Positions 1 to 6,615 of a DNA stretch of 21,908 nt are shown piece by piece. The stretch covers positions 1-21,908 of the forward strand of contig CAXIAD010000049.1 in the NCBI GenBank assembly GCA_964021645.1. Direction: 5' to 3'. The translations under genes and the position numbers were made by a program. Position 1 is the first letter of the stretch. The number at the start of each line of letters is the position of its first letter. Origin of the DNA: CANLDA01 sp964021645 (lineage in GTDB: Bacteria; Pseudomonadota; Alphaproteobacteria; Rhodobacterales; Rhodobacteraceae). Under the pieces are notes generated by a model. It saw nothing but the letters and a program-made list of their open reading frames with translations. It searched no databases and was not told where the DNA came from.

Positions 1-173
1 ATGATCTGGTGCTAGAGGGACAAGGGCAAAAGGTTGTCGTTGACACGATCTCACTGCCATTTTTGGCAAATGCTGAAATTGATTTCTCCGAAGAATTGAT
101 TGGCGCACGGTTTGTGATCAACAATCCAAACGCAACAAGCTCCTGTGGTTGCGGAACCAGTTTTTCAATGTAA
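1..173 (+). CDS. erpA: ErpA, A-type iron-sulfur carrier (C-terminal part)
   Basis: The gene runs off the left edge; the frame begins at base 3 and gives 56 residues up to TAA at 171-173. The end of the protein carries NPNATSSCGCGTSF, the C-terminal signature of A-type (HesB/IscA/ErpA) carriers, where the CGC cysteines bind the iron-sulfur cluster. The preceding segment (LIGARFVINNPNA) resembles E. coli ErpA more than IscA or SufA as I remember them. The protein hands Fe-S clusters to apo-enzymes in the cytoplasm. About half of a roughly 110-residue protein is present. It converges on the transporter gene with no bases between the two stop codons. The family is certain; ErpA over SufA/IscA is likely. 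Confidence 0.9.
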   Translation, partial: DLVLEGQGQKVVVDTISLPFLANAEIDFSEELIGARFVINNPNATSSCGCGTSFSM

Positions 174-1124
174 TCAAGATATTGTCGCAGTCTTCTCAAC
201 CATAACTTTACCTGCAAGGGTGGGTTGCCTTGGGGGTTTTATCGCCTTGGCGGTTGGTTGTTCTATGGTCTGTTCATAGACAAGGTACAGCCCGGATAAC
301 ACAATGATCGTGACCCCAATATAGAGTTGAACGCCCGGCACTTCGCCAAAAAACATTGCCCCCATCACCACCATCCAGACGAACTGAAGGTTCATCAAGG
401 GCGTTACAACATAGGCATTAAGCAGGCGCAACGACACCACCAAAACCCAGCGCGCCAGAAACAATACTACCGCATAGGCAAGCACCCAGACCATGTCTGC
501 AATGGGCATCGCGACATAAACAAATGGCAAAGCAAACCCCATGGTCACGCATAGGGCAAGATTCGGGTAGAGCACTTGGGCAAGGTCGTTTTGTTCATAC
601 CTGCTGATAAAGCGCGCCAAAATCATCGACAATGTCCCGGTCAAACAGGCAAACAAGGCCACCGCATGGCCCCATGTCGCCGAAGACACCCCATCAGGGA
701 ACAAAAACAACACCCCGGCAAAGCCAAGCAACAGGGCGGCCCACGAACTAAATCCGACGCTTTCCTTGAGTATCATCCCCGACATCGCCCCCGCAAATAG
801 CGGCACCATGCCTATAAAGACGAAAACTTCGGCAAAAGGGAGCAACTTGAACGCATAGAAAAACGCCAATGATCCTACCACCGTAAGCGCACTTCTTAAG
901 GTCATCGCCCTTGGGCAGCTTGTGGAAAAGCTTACTTCTTTGCGCTGAAGTCGCGAGGTCAAAACGGTCAATGCGACCACAATCGCAGCGGAAACAAAGA
1001 ATAGCTGCGGGGCGGCGTAGCCTCGTGCAATAAATTTGGTGATGGCATCGGCCGATGAAATCAGCACCGTATACATAGCCACCAGGCCAACACCAAACAA
1101 TCTGGAAGTGTTCGACATATTCAT
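174..1124 (-). CDS. DMT/EamA-family transporter, likely exporter of the FTSGL peptide cassette
   Basis: 316 residues, strongly hydrophobic throughout, with about ten membrane helices arranged as two EamA half-repeats. This is the usual size and form of drug/metabolite transporter (DMT) proteins. Its ATG (1122-1124) overlaps the TGA of the upstream maturase candidate in an ATGA junction, so the two are very probably translationally coupled. A second ATG two codons in (1118) is possible. No strong ribosome binding site is visible, which fits coupling. DMT proteins export metabolites, amino acids or small peptides across the inner membrane. Export of a processed FTSGL-type product is inferred only from gene order. 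The C-terminal tail of about 35 residues is polar and probably cytoplasmic. The gene ends directly against erpA, with no terminator visible. Confidence 0.9.
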   Translation of the reverse strand: MNMSNTSRLFGVGLVAMYTVLISSADAITKFIARGYAAPQLFFVSAAIVVALTVLTSRLQRKEVSFSTSCPRAMTLRSALTVVGSLAFFYAFKLLPFAEVFVFIGMVPLFAGAMSGMILKESVGFSSWAALLLGFAGVLFLFPDGVSSATWGHAVALFACLTGTLSMILARFISRYEQNDLAQVLYPNLALCVTMGFALPFVYVAMPIADMVWVLAYAVVLFLARWVLVVSLRLLNAYVVTPLMNLQFVWMVVMGAMFFGEVPGVQLYIGVTIIVLSGLYLVYEQTIEQPTAKAIKPPRQPTLAGKVMVEKTATIS

Positions 1125-2203
1125 ACTATCATCTTATGATTGAATTCTCTTCGTGCAAACCCCTTAAAAAATGCGTCGAACGCCGCACAGCTGTCTTCGG
1201 CATGTGTCAGAACAACCTGAGCAGAATCCGAAAGCTGTTCCAGCACGATTGGCCGCATCACCCCCCAGTTGCTGCTGCGTTCGATATCCATTCTGAAAAT
1301 ACACTCTGATAGCTCCTTTAGCGGACCCGCTGCGCCACCATTAGGCGAGCGGAAAAGCAACCCGCCGGATGCAATCGGCTGCTCAAAACCCCCGGAATTA
1401 TGCTGTGTTGTCATCCAGTTACACATCAAAAATTCATGGTAGTGATCATGGCAATTGGTGCCTGTCAGCTCTTCGATGCCAAACCGCTGTGTGTGGCGTT
1501 CCAACCAATCTTGCCAAGTTTTAGGGGTTTCGAAACCCGCATAACTCAGTGCGATGCACACTTCTGCCAGCAAATCCGCGTTCTGTTCAAGGAAGGCCAG
1601 AAGTCCCGCAAATTCCAACGATGTTCTCGCATCTGAATTCAATTTTGGGTCTTTGCGACCATACTCTGACAGATAAAAGACTGCATGAGTTAGCTCATAC
1701 GCCGCCTTTTTATTGGGCATCGCAAATGTCTGTGAGCGTTGAATAAACCCTCGGACGCGACCCTCTAGGCCAACATCATCGGCAAGCGGATCAACACCGC
1801 GGCGCATCATGAGGCGACGAGCCTCCATGCGTTGCAAATCCGACATTTCGGCCTGTGCCACGCCTTGGCGCGCAACCCACTCAACCAGTGCAGCCCCCTT
1901 GTTGCCGTCATATCCCAGATCCTCAAGATCAAGGCAGATCGACAACAGAAACCGGTAATATTGCGGGAAAAACTCCAGCCGTTTCTCAATTTCAGTGTAA
2001 AAACCATCATAAGCGCTTAGCGCTTCGGGATCGGGGCGCATGCCTGTGCTTTCCAACACGTTCAACAATTCGGCGTTTTCTTTTAGCCAGAACACATCAT
2101 CTGCGCCGCGCCGCTCCACGGCGAAACATTGCAGCAAATTTTTGTCTCTCTCGCGCGGTGTTTGACACGGAATCTGAAAGTCGTGATGGATAATATTGGA
2201 CAT
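1121..2203 (-). CDS. Uncharacterised protein, candidate peptide-modifying enzyme of the FTSGL cassette
   Basis: 360 residues starting MSNIIHHDF at 2203. That ATG has a purine-rich GGGGGGAA just upstream, whereas an in-frame ATG at 2251 has no ribosome binding site and would place the start only 6 nt from the precursor stop. I do not recognise a characterised enzyme; I half remember Rhodobacteraceae DUF labels such as DUF6902 for such proteins but cannot confirm this. It is soluble, mostly helical by eye, with no signal peptide. Two segments look like metal or catalytic sites: ELTHAVFYLSEYG (residues 170-182) and CHDHYHEFLMC (251-261), rich in His, Asp, Glu and Cys. The gene lies 54 nt after the repeat peptide and overlaps the transporter, so a role in modifying or cutting that peptide is the simplest inference. 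No similarity to radical SAM, YcaO, LanM or ATP-grasp enzymes is visible. Confidence 0.85.
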   Translation of the reverse strand: MSNIIHHDFQIPCQTPRERDKNLLQCFAVERRGADDVFWLKENAELLNVLESTGMRPDPEALSAYDGFYTEIEKRLEFFPQYYRFLLSICLDLEDLGYDGNKGAALVEWVARQGVAQAEMSDLQRMEARRLMMRRGVDPLADDVGLEGRVRGFIQRSQTFAMPNKKAAYELTHAVFYLSEYGRKDPKLNSDARTSLEFAGLLAFLEQNADLLAEVCIALSYAGFETPKTWQDWLERHTQRFGIEELTGTNCHDHYHEFLMCNWMTTQHNSGGFEQPIASGGLLFRSPNGGAAGPLKELSECIFRMDIERSSNWGVMRPIVLEQLSDSAQVVLTHAEDSCAAFDAFFKGFARREFNHKMIV

Positions 2204-2257
2204 GTTTCCCCCCGGAAAAGCGAAGGGCGCAACTTGCGTCGCGCCCCGCATGTAGTG

Positions 2258-2674
2258 TCAAAGACCGGAAGTAAACAGCTCCGCACCCGCCCCTTCGTCA
2301 GCACAGGCATCCGCAGTTGACGCCAGACCAGAGGTGTAAAGTTGGACCAGGCCAGAGGTGTACATTTCCAGCCCACCGCCGGTTGTGGCCTGCGTGGGGG
2401 CATCCTGTGCAAGACCCGAGGTGAACAATTGCACCAGCCCAGATGTGAACATCTCGGTACGGTCGCCGTCTTGGGCATCTGTGCCCTCAGCGATAAGCCC
2501 CGATGTAAACATTTCGACGCTTTCGCCAATCATTACGTCGCCAGTAGTTGACGCAGAAAGGCCCGACGTAAACAGGCCAGTTTCGCCTCCGCTATGCAGG
2601 CAGCCTCCCGATGTGGGCAACGTACGGTCTACAAATGTTTCGTTAATAACTTCCGTGGCAGCATGTGGCAGCAT
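2258..2674 (-). CDS. Multi-core peptide precursor with seven [LM][FY]TSGL repeats
   Basis: 138 residues. The start at 2674 is supported by an AAAAGGAC ribosome binding site 7 nt upstream. Residues 1-33 look like a leader, with no signal peptide. Seven copies of [LM][FY]TSGL follow at residues 34-39, 55-60, 75-80, 83-88, 104-109, 112-117 and 133-138; the last ends exactly at the stop codon. The linkers are 15, 14, 2, 15, 2 and 15 residues long. The long ones are acidic and rich in Ala, Gly, Thr and Ser, and each ends in Glu before the motif; both short ones are Val-Gln. Two cysteines occur (25 and 124). A degenerate copy, LPTSGG, sits at 19-24. This resembles a RiPP precursor with several cores, followed by a maturase candidate and an exporter. 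An alternative is a repeat protein that binds a partner through its TSGL motifs. Product unknown. Confidence 0.88.
   Translation of the reverse strand: MLPHAATEVINETFVDRTLPTSGGCLHSGGETGLFTSGLSASTTGDVMIGESVEMFTSGLIAEGTDAQDGDRTEMFTSGLVQLFTSGLAQDAPTQATTGGGLEMYTSGLVQLYTSGLASTADACADEGAGAELFTSGL
2261..2575 (-). repeat. Array of seven 18-nt coding repeats for [LM][FY]TSGL
   Basis: The repeat units lie at 2261-2278, 2324-2341, 2348-2365, 2411-2428, 2435-2452, 2495-2512 and 2558-2575. No two of the seven are identical in DNA: Thr is written ACT, ACC, ACA or ACG; Ser TCC, TCT or TCG; Gly GGT, GGC or GGG; Leu CTT or CTG. The protein motif is invariant apart from Leu/Met and Phe/Tyr at the first two positions. 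The array is therefore old and kept at the protein level. The unit made of a doublet plus a long linker repeats with a 29-residue period (residues 75 to 104, 83 to 112, 104 to 133). Confidence 0.9.
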
Positions 2675-3054
2675 TTTCTGTCCTTTTGGATTGAATTATT
2701 ACCCTTTCACGCTTGCACGTTTTCATTGTTTTTCAATATTTTTTTCTATGATAGCGAGTGTTTCATACACATAATCAATACAACAACGCCCTCTAATCTC
2801 CTGTTTTAAAACACCTAAACTGTAAACCAAAAAACTTGACTTGCCTGGGATTGGCTGCCCCATTTTTGCCACATTTCCCAAAATTTCCACCTCCGAATCA
2901 TCTGCTCTCTCATGTCGGTTTCAGGTTATGACTGGGCCATCGGCCTCGCAATTTCACCGTTTCACCGGGAATGATTCGCCGATGGGATGGCAGGATCGCT
3001 TGCCAGTCAGCGCATCATGCGGGATACAGTCAGGACGCAAATTCAGAGGTCCGC
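2675..3054. other. Divergent intergenic region between the peptide precursor and xthA
   Basis: These 380 nt contain no convincing gene. The left 150 nt are AT-rich and hold the candidate promoter of the peptide cassette on the minus strand. A plus-strand TTGACT at 2836-2841 could be the -35 box of xthA, but no good -10 box follows. An open frame extends xthA upstream to 2971, but its residues are low in similarity to any exonuclease N-terminus and it lacks a ribosome binding site. A short tandem TTTCACCG occurs near 2952-2967. Confidence 0.5.
2748..2778 (-). promoter_or_regulatory. Possible sigma-70 promoter of the FTSGL cassette
   Basis: Read on the minus strand, TTGATT (2773-2778) and TATCAT (2748-2753) stand 19 nt apart in an AT-rich stretch upstream of the precursor gene, giving a leader of about 65 nt. 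The spacing is longer than the ideal 17, so this is only a candidate. Confidence 0.25.
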
Positions 3055-3834
3055 ATGAAAATCGCCACGTTCAACATCAACGGGATCAAAGCCCGGATCG
3101 CCGCCCTACCAGAGTGGTTGGACGCAGCGCAGCCGGATGTCGTTTTGCTTCAGGAAATCAAATCCGTCGACGAAGCCTTTCCACGCGAAATTTTCGAAGA
3201 CCGAGGTTACCAAGTCGAAACCCACGGGCAGAAAAGCTTTAACGGCGTCGCGATCCTGTCAAAGTTACCTCTAGAGGATATTTCGCGCGGGTTGCCCGGC
3301 GATGACGAGGATGAGCAGGCCCGTTGGATCGAAGCCACGGTTTTGGGCGAACAAGCTATTCGGGTTTGCGGTCTGTATCTGCCGAACGGCAACCCCTGCC
3401 CCGGCCCGAAATACGATTACAAACTTTCTTGGATGAAAAGACTACATCAGCGCGCGCAGGAATTACTGCAAGGCGAAGAGCCGTTTTTGATGGCGGGCGA
3501 CTATAATGTCATTCCCCAAGATGAGGATGCAAAACGCCCCGAGGTTTGGCAAGAAGATGCGCTTGCGCGTCCGGAAAGCCGGGCTGCCTTTCGCCGTTTG
3601 TTGAACCTTGGTTTTACCGAGGCCTTTCGCGCACGTACATCCGGGCCGGGTCACTATTCATTTTGGGATTATCAGGCGGGTGCATGGAACAAAAACAATG
3701 GCATTCGCATTGACCATTTCTTGCTCAGCCCGCAATGCGCCGATCTGCTGCGCGATTGCCAAATAGACAAGGATGTGCGGGCCGGTGAAAAACCCTCAGA
3801 TCATGTGCCTGTTTGGATTGAACTGGCCGCCTAG
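3055..3834 (+). CDS. xthA: Exodeoxyribonuclease III
   Basis: 259 residues, the usual length of ExoIII. It is the Mg-dependent AP endonuclease and 3'-5' exonuclease of base excision repair in the cytoplasm. Family motifs appear in order: N-terminal FNINGIKAR, catalytic LQEIK, GVAILSK, the active-site GDYNVIP, NNGIRIDHFLLS and the C-terminal SDHVPVW catalytic Asp-His. The start at 3055 begins MKIATFNING as in homologs and has a GAGG 7 nt upstream; the longer in-frame start at 2971 adds unrelated residues. As I remember it, xthA often follows erpA directly in Rhodobacterales; here the peptide cassette stands between them. Confidence 0.96.
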   Translation: MKIATFNINGIKARIAALPEWLDAAQPDVVLLQEIKSVDEAFPREIFEDRGYQVETHGQKSFNGVAILSKLPLEDISRGLPGDDEDEQARWIEATVLGEQAIRVCGLYLPNGNPCPGPKYDYKLSWMKRLHQRAQELLQGEEPFLMAGDYNVIPQDEDAKRPEVWQEDALARPESRAAFRRLLNLGFTEAFRARTSGPGHYSFWDYQAGAWNKNNGIRIDHFLLSPQCADLLRDCQIDKDVRAGEKPSDHVPVWIELAA

Positions 3835-3868
3835 CGCATTATCTTAACGCAATCAATAAGTTAGACTG

Positions 3869-5047
3869 CTATGTTGGCGCATGCGTAACATCATGCTGAT
3901 AGATCCAGTCATATTGTGCGGCCATTTTGTTGGGCACTAAATGCCCTCCAACACGCAATGCCAAATGGGCCGCCGCACGCAATGGCGGGAACGAAAGATG
4001 GTATTTCCACGCGTTCCCCTCCGCCGCTGCAACAATTTTTCTAACACGTGTTTCGCGTCTGCGTTGATACGCCGCCAGCCCTTCTGGAATCGTTTCGGCG
4101 TTATCCACCGCATCCGCCAATACCCAAGCATCCTCGATCGCCATCACCGCGCCCTGCGCCATGAATGGCAGGGACGGATGCGCGGCATCCCCTAAAAGGG
4201 CCGCGTTTTCGCGGTGCCAGATCGGGGCGACCTGATGTCGAAACAGTCCCCACAACCGTACATCCGTTGTCGCCGCTAACATTGCCGGCACATCCCCGCC
4301 AAACCGCGAGAATGCCGCCCTTAGGTTTTCGGGATCGTCCTTATGTGTCCAGCTTTCTTCGGCCCAAGCAACGCGTTCTTGCACCGCGACCAGATTGATC
4401 AACTCCCCGCCGCGCAATGGATAGCTGACCAAATGGCATTTCGGCCCCATATGCACCCGCGCGACGTTGGGGTGGCCCATTGTGTTGGCAATTGTTGCGC
4501 GCCACGCAACCTGACGGGTGAAAAACGGTGCCGCCGCGCCATTCAATTCGCTGCGTAATTGCGAATGCAACCCATCCGCGCCAATCACCAGATCGGCCTT
4601 CATCTCGGCACCATTCACCGTCCATAGACGCGCAGGTGCCCCGGTTTCGATTCGTTTCACCTTTTGCAAAAGGCGGATTTTCACGCCCACCGAACGTGCC
4701 GTTCGGGCCAATAGGTCGATCAGATCGGCCCGGTGAACAAAGTAATAGGGGCTGTGGGGTGACAGTTTTGCCAGATCAAACGACAGCACGCCGCGCCCTG
4801 CCCGGTAATCCTTTAGCTCAACCCCCTGAGCGCGCACCGCGATCGCGCGCAACTCATCGCCCAATCCCAACGCGTCCAGAACACAGACTCCGTTTGGGCT
4901 GATTTGCAGGCCCGCTCCGACCTCATTGATGGCCTCAGCTTGCTCTAGCACAGTCACAGCTGCGCCCCGCGCTGACAGCGCCACTGCCGCCGTCAAACCC
5001 CCAATGCCCGCGCCAATTATGGCAACTTTCAAACCGTCTAATTTCAT
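3869..5047 (-). CDS. FAD-dependent monooxygenase (salicylate hydroxylase-like)
   Basis: 392 residues of the class A flavoprotein hydroxylase family (UbiH/NahG/PHBH), which use FAD and NAD(P)H to hydroxylate aromatic substrates in the cytoplasm. The three signatures are present: N-terminal Rossmann loop GAGIGGLTAA with VLEQAE at the strand end, the GADGLHSQLR NAD(P)H/FAD motif, and LLGDAAHPSLPFMAQGA, the GD motif that binds the FAD ribose. Start chosen at 5047 (MKLDGLKVAIIGAG), preceded by AAGAGA; a start at 5080 would lie inside the dksA terminator. The substrate cannot be read from sequence. No aromatic-ring-cleavage genes are nearby, so it seems to be a stand-alone gene. Confidence 0.92.
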   Translation of the reverse strand: MKLDGLKVAIIGAGIGGLTAAVALSARGAAVTVLEQAEAINEVGAGLQISPNGVCVLDALGLGDELRAIAVRAQGVELKDYRAGRGVLSFDLAKLSPHSPYYFVHRADLIDLLARTARSVGVKIRLLQKVKRIETGAPARLWTVNGAEMKADLVIGADGLHSQLRSELNGAAAPFFTRQVAWRATIANTMGHPNVARVHMGPKCHLVSYPLRGGELINLVAVQERVAWAEESWTHKDDPENLRAAFSRFGGDVPAMLAATTDVRLWGLFRHQVAPIWHRENAALLGDAAHPSLPFMAQGAVMAIEDAWVLADAVDNAETIPEGLAAYQRRRETRVRKIVAAAEGNAWKYHLSFPPLRAAAHLALRVGGHLVPNKMAAQYDWIYQHDVTHAPT

Positions 5048-5060
5048 ACATCTCTTTTGA

Positions 5061-5091
5061 AACGAAAAACGCCGAGGCAAAAGCCCCGGCG
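5061..5091 (-). terminator. Intrinsic terminator after dksA
   Basis: On the minus strand a 9-bp GC-rich stem (CGCCGGGGC and GCCTCGGCG, one G-U pair) with a TTTT loop spans 5070-5091, followed by TTTTT at 5065-5069. It lies 28 nt past the dksA stop and ends before the next gene's start at 5047. Confidence 0.85.
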
Positions 5092-5119
5092 TGAATTTTA
5101 ATAGCGATTTAGCTATGTT

Positions 5120-5542
5120 TCAGTCGTCACGATGCACTTTTTCGCGCCGTTCATGCCGTTCTTGGGCCTCAAGGCTCATCGTCGCGATAGGCCGCGCATC
5201 CAAGCGTTTCAGCGAAATAGGCTCTCCGGTAACATCACAATACCCAAATTCACCTTCGTCAACCCGGCGCAACGCCGCGTCGATTTTGGCAACCAATTTG
5301 CGTTGGCGATCCCGTGTGCGAAGCTCAAGTGCGCGATCAGTCTCTTCGCTGGCGCGATCCGCCACGTCTGGAATATTGCGGGTGCCATCCTGCAAACCTT
5401 CGATGGTGTCTTTGCTGTCAGCCAGCAAATCAGTTCTCCATGCGATCAATTTACGACGGAAATATTCGATCTGCCGCTCATTCATGAACGGCTCGTCTTC
5501 TGCGGGACGATAATCGTCAGGCAGAAATGATTCAGGCTTCAT
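5120..5542 (-). CDS. dksA: RNA polymerase-binding transcription factor DksA (single-cysteine type)
   Basis: 140 residues. DksA enters the RNA polymerase secondary channel and works with ppGpp in the stringent response. The N-terminal part (MNERQIEYFRRKLIAWR) matches the family, followed by the coiled coil with the DVADRAS tip; its DxxDxA residues are the ones needed for activity. The zinc finger is degenerate. Of the four cysteines of E. coli DksA only the first remains (YCDVTGE); the others align with Thr, Ser and Ala, so zinc binding is not expected. Single-cysteine DksA proteins are known from Rhodobacter. Start at 5542 with a GAGGGAG ribosome binding site 6 nt away. It is followed by a strong terminator, so probably monocistronic. 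Confidence 0.94.
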   Translation of the reverse strand: MKPESFLPDDYRPAEDEPFMNERQIEYFRRKLIAWRTDLLADSKDTIEGLQDGTRNIPDVADRASEETDRALELRTRDRQRKLVAKIDAALRRVDEGEFGYCDVTGEPISLKRLDARPIATMSLEAQERHERREKVHRDD

Positions 5543-5565
5543 GTCCGCTCCCTCATTTTGTCCAA

Positions 5566-5593
5566 TGTCTGAACTTAGATTACCCTTCAGACA
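5566..5593. promoter_or_regulatory. Inverted repeat upstream of dksA
   Basis: TGTCTGAA (5566-5573) and TTCAGACA (5586-5593) form a perfect 8-bp inverted repeat with a 12-nt spacer, 24 nt before the dksA start codon. It could be an operator or a hairpin in the 5' leader of the mRNA. The role is not known. Confidence 0.4.
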
Positions 5594-5660
5594 TCAGACC
5601 CCTCACTGAAACGCGATGTATCTTAGCACCGTTCAATTGTCACTACCTCTTAGCATCCGA

Positions 5661-5689
5661 TTGCGGTTAAAAAACGATCACGATAGGGT
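5661..5689 (+). promoter_or_regulatory. Candidate promoter of the MoxR-like ATPase gene
   Basis: TTGCGG (5661-5666) and TAGGGT (5684-5689) are spaced by exactly 17 nt. Transcription would begin near 5696, leaving a short leader before the chosen start codon at 5725. Confidence 0.35.
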
Positions 5690-5724
5690 GCGCGACGAAA
5701 ATGCATTATGCGCAGGAAATTCAA

Positions 5725-6564
5725 ATGAAATTCGCAGGTACTGAGAACTATGTTGCAACCGACGATCTGACGGTTGCTGTAAATGCGGCGGTCACACTGG
5801 AACGCCCCCTGTTGGTCAAGGGTGAGCCGGGCACTGGCAAGACCGAACTTGCGCGTCAGGTGGCCACGGCACTTGGTCTGCGCATGATCGAATGGAACAT
5901 CAAATCCACGACCAAAGCCCAACAAGGCCTGTATGAATACGATGCCGTTTCACGTCTGCGTGACAGTCAGCTTGGCGAAGAGCGCGTCCATGACGTCGGT
6001 AACTACATTCGCAAAGGTAAACTTTGGGAAGCCTTTGATGCCGGCGAAAAAGTGGTCTTGCTGATTGATGAAATCGACAAAGCCGACATCGAATTCCCGA
6101 ACGATCTACTGCAAGAACTCGATAAGATGGAATTTCACGTCTATGAAACAGGCGAGACAGTTCGTGCGCGCCACCGTCCCATCATCATCATCACATCCAA
6201 CAATGAAAAAGAGCTGCCCGACGCCTTTTTGCGCCGCTGTTTCTTTCATTACATTCGCTTTCCAGACGTTGAAACCATGCGCGCCATTGTGGATGTCCAC
6301 CATCCGGGCATCAAAGATCAACTTTTGACCACGGCCCTCACCCAATTTTACGAAATCCGTGAAACGCAGGGATTGAAAAAGAAACCCTCAACATCAGAGG
6401 TTCTGGACTGGTTGAAGCTATTGCTTGCCGAGGATCTGGATGCGCAGGATTTGAAACGCGACGGGGCCAATGCCCTGCCCAAACTACACGGTGCTTTGCT
6501 GAAAAACGAACAGGATGTGCATCTGTTTGAACGGCTGGCTTTTGTGGCGCGTTCCGGTCGCTAA
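5725..6564 (+). CDS. MoxR-family AAA+ ATPase
   Basis: 279 residues. MoxR ATPases act as chaperones that, with a VWA-domain partner, mature or insert cofactors into enzyme complexes. Walker A is GEPGTGKT (residues 33-40) and Walker B VVLLIDEID (110-118), followed by a sensor-1 type IIIITSNNEKELPDAFLRRC segment. The start at 5725 (MKFAGTENYVATDD) is chosen because AGGA lies 8 nt upstream and it matches the N-terminus I remember for this family; an ATG at 5701 lies too close to the candidate promoter. The likely VWA partner is encoded at 9407-10591. A LuxR-type gene and a GNAT-led operon have come between the two. Confidence 0.93.
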   Translation: MKFAGTENYVATDDLTVAVNAAVTLERPLLVKGEPGTGKTELARQVATALGLRMIEWNIKSTTKAQQGLYEYDAVSRLRDSQLGEERVHDVGNYIRKGKLWEAFDAGEKVVLLIDEIDKADIEFPNDLLQELDKMEFHVYETGETVRARHRPIIIITSNNEKELPDAFLRRCFFHYIRFPDVETMRAIVDVHHPGIKDQLLTTALTQFYEIRETQGLKKKPSTSEVLDWLKLLLAEDLDAQDLKRDGANALPKLHGALLKNEQDVHLFERLAFVARSGR

Positions 6565-6615
6565 GCCCGCGAATATTGGCCTGTTAATGACTCAAATTTG
6601 AGCCATTAGCGGGCT
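6564..6615. terminator. Inverted repeats between convergent genes
   Basis: AGCCCGC (6564-6570) pairs with GCGGGCT (6609-6615), and inside lies the perfect palindrome CTCAAATTTGAG (6591-6602). The element sits between the ATPase stop and the stop of the LuxR-type gene and could terminate both transcripts. No clear T-run follows, so this is tentative. Confidence 0.35.

Noticed and set aside
1525..1538. Perfect palindrome GGGTTTCGAAACCC within the candidate maturase
   Set aside because: Different core from the three-copy palindrome and a single copy; likely chance within the GFETP codons.
2083..2529. Minus-strand open frame of 148 residues overlapping the precursor and the enzyme gene
   Set aside because: Shadow of the repeat coding sequence in another frame, with no ribosome binding site and biased composition.
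2261..2575. Regularly spaced short repeats resembling a CRISPR array
   Set aside because: The repeats are 18 nt, diverged at third codon positions, unevenly spaced and fully in frame; they are coding repeats.
2358..2774. Plus-strand open frame with PDVN repeats
   Set aside because: It is the antisense of the FTSGL repeats. The variation among units falls on third codon positions of the minus-strand frame, and there is no ribosome binding site.
2971..3054. N-terminal extension of exonuclease III
   Set aside because: Extra 28 residues unrelated to the family; the ATG at 3055 has a good ribosome binding site.
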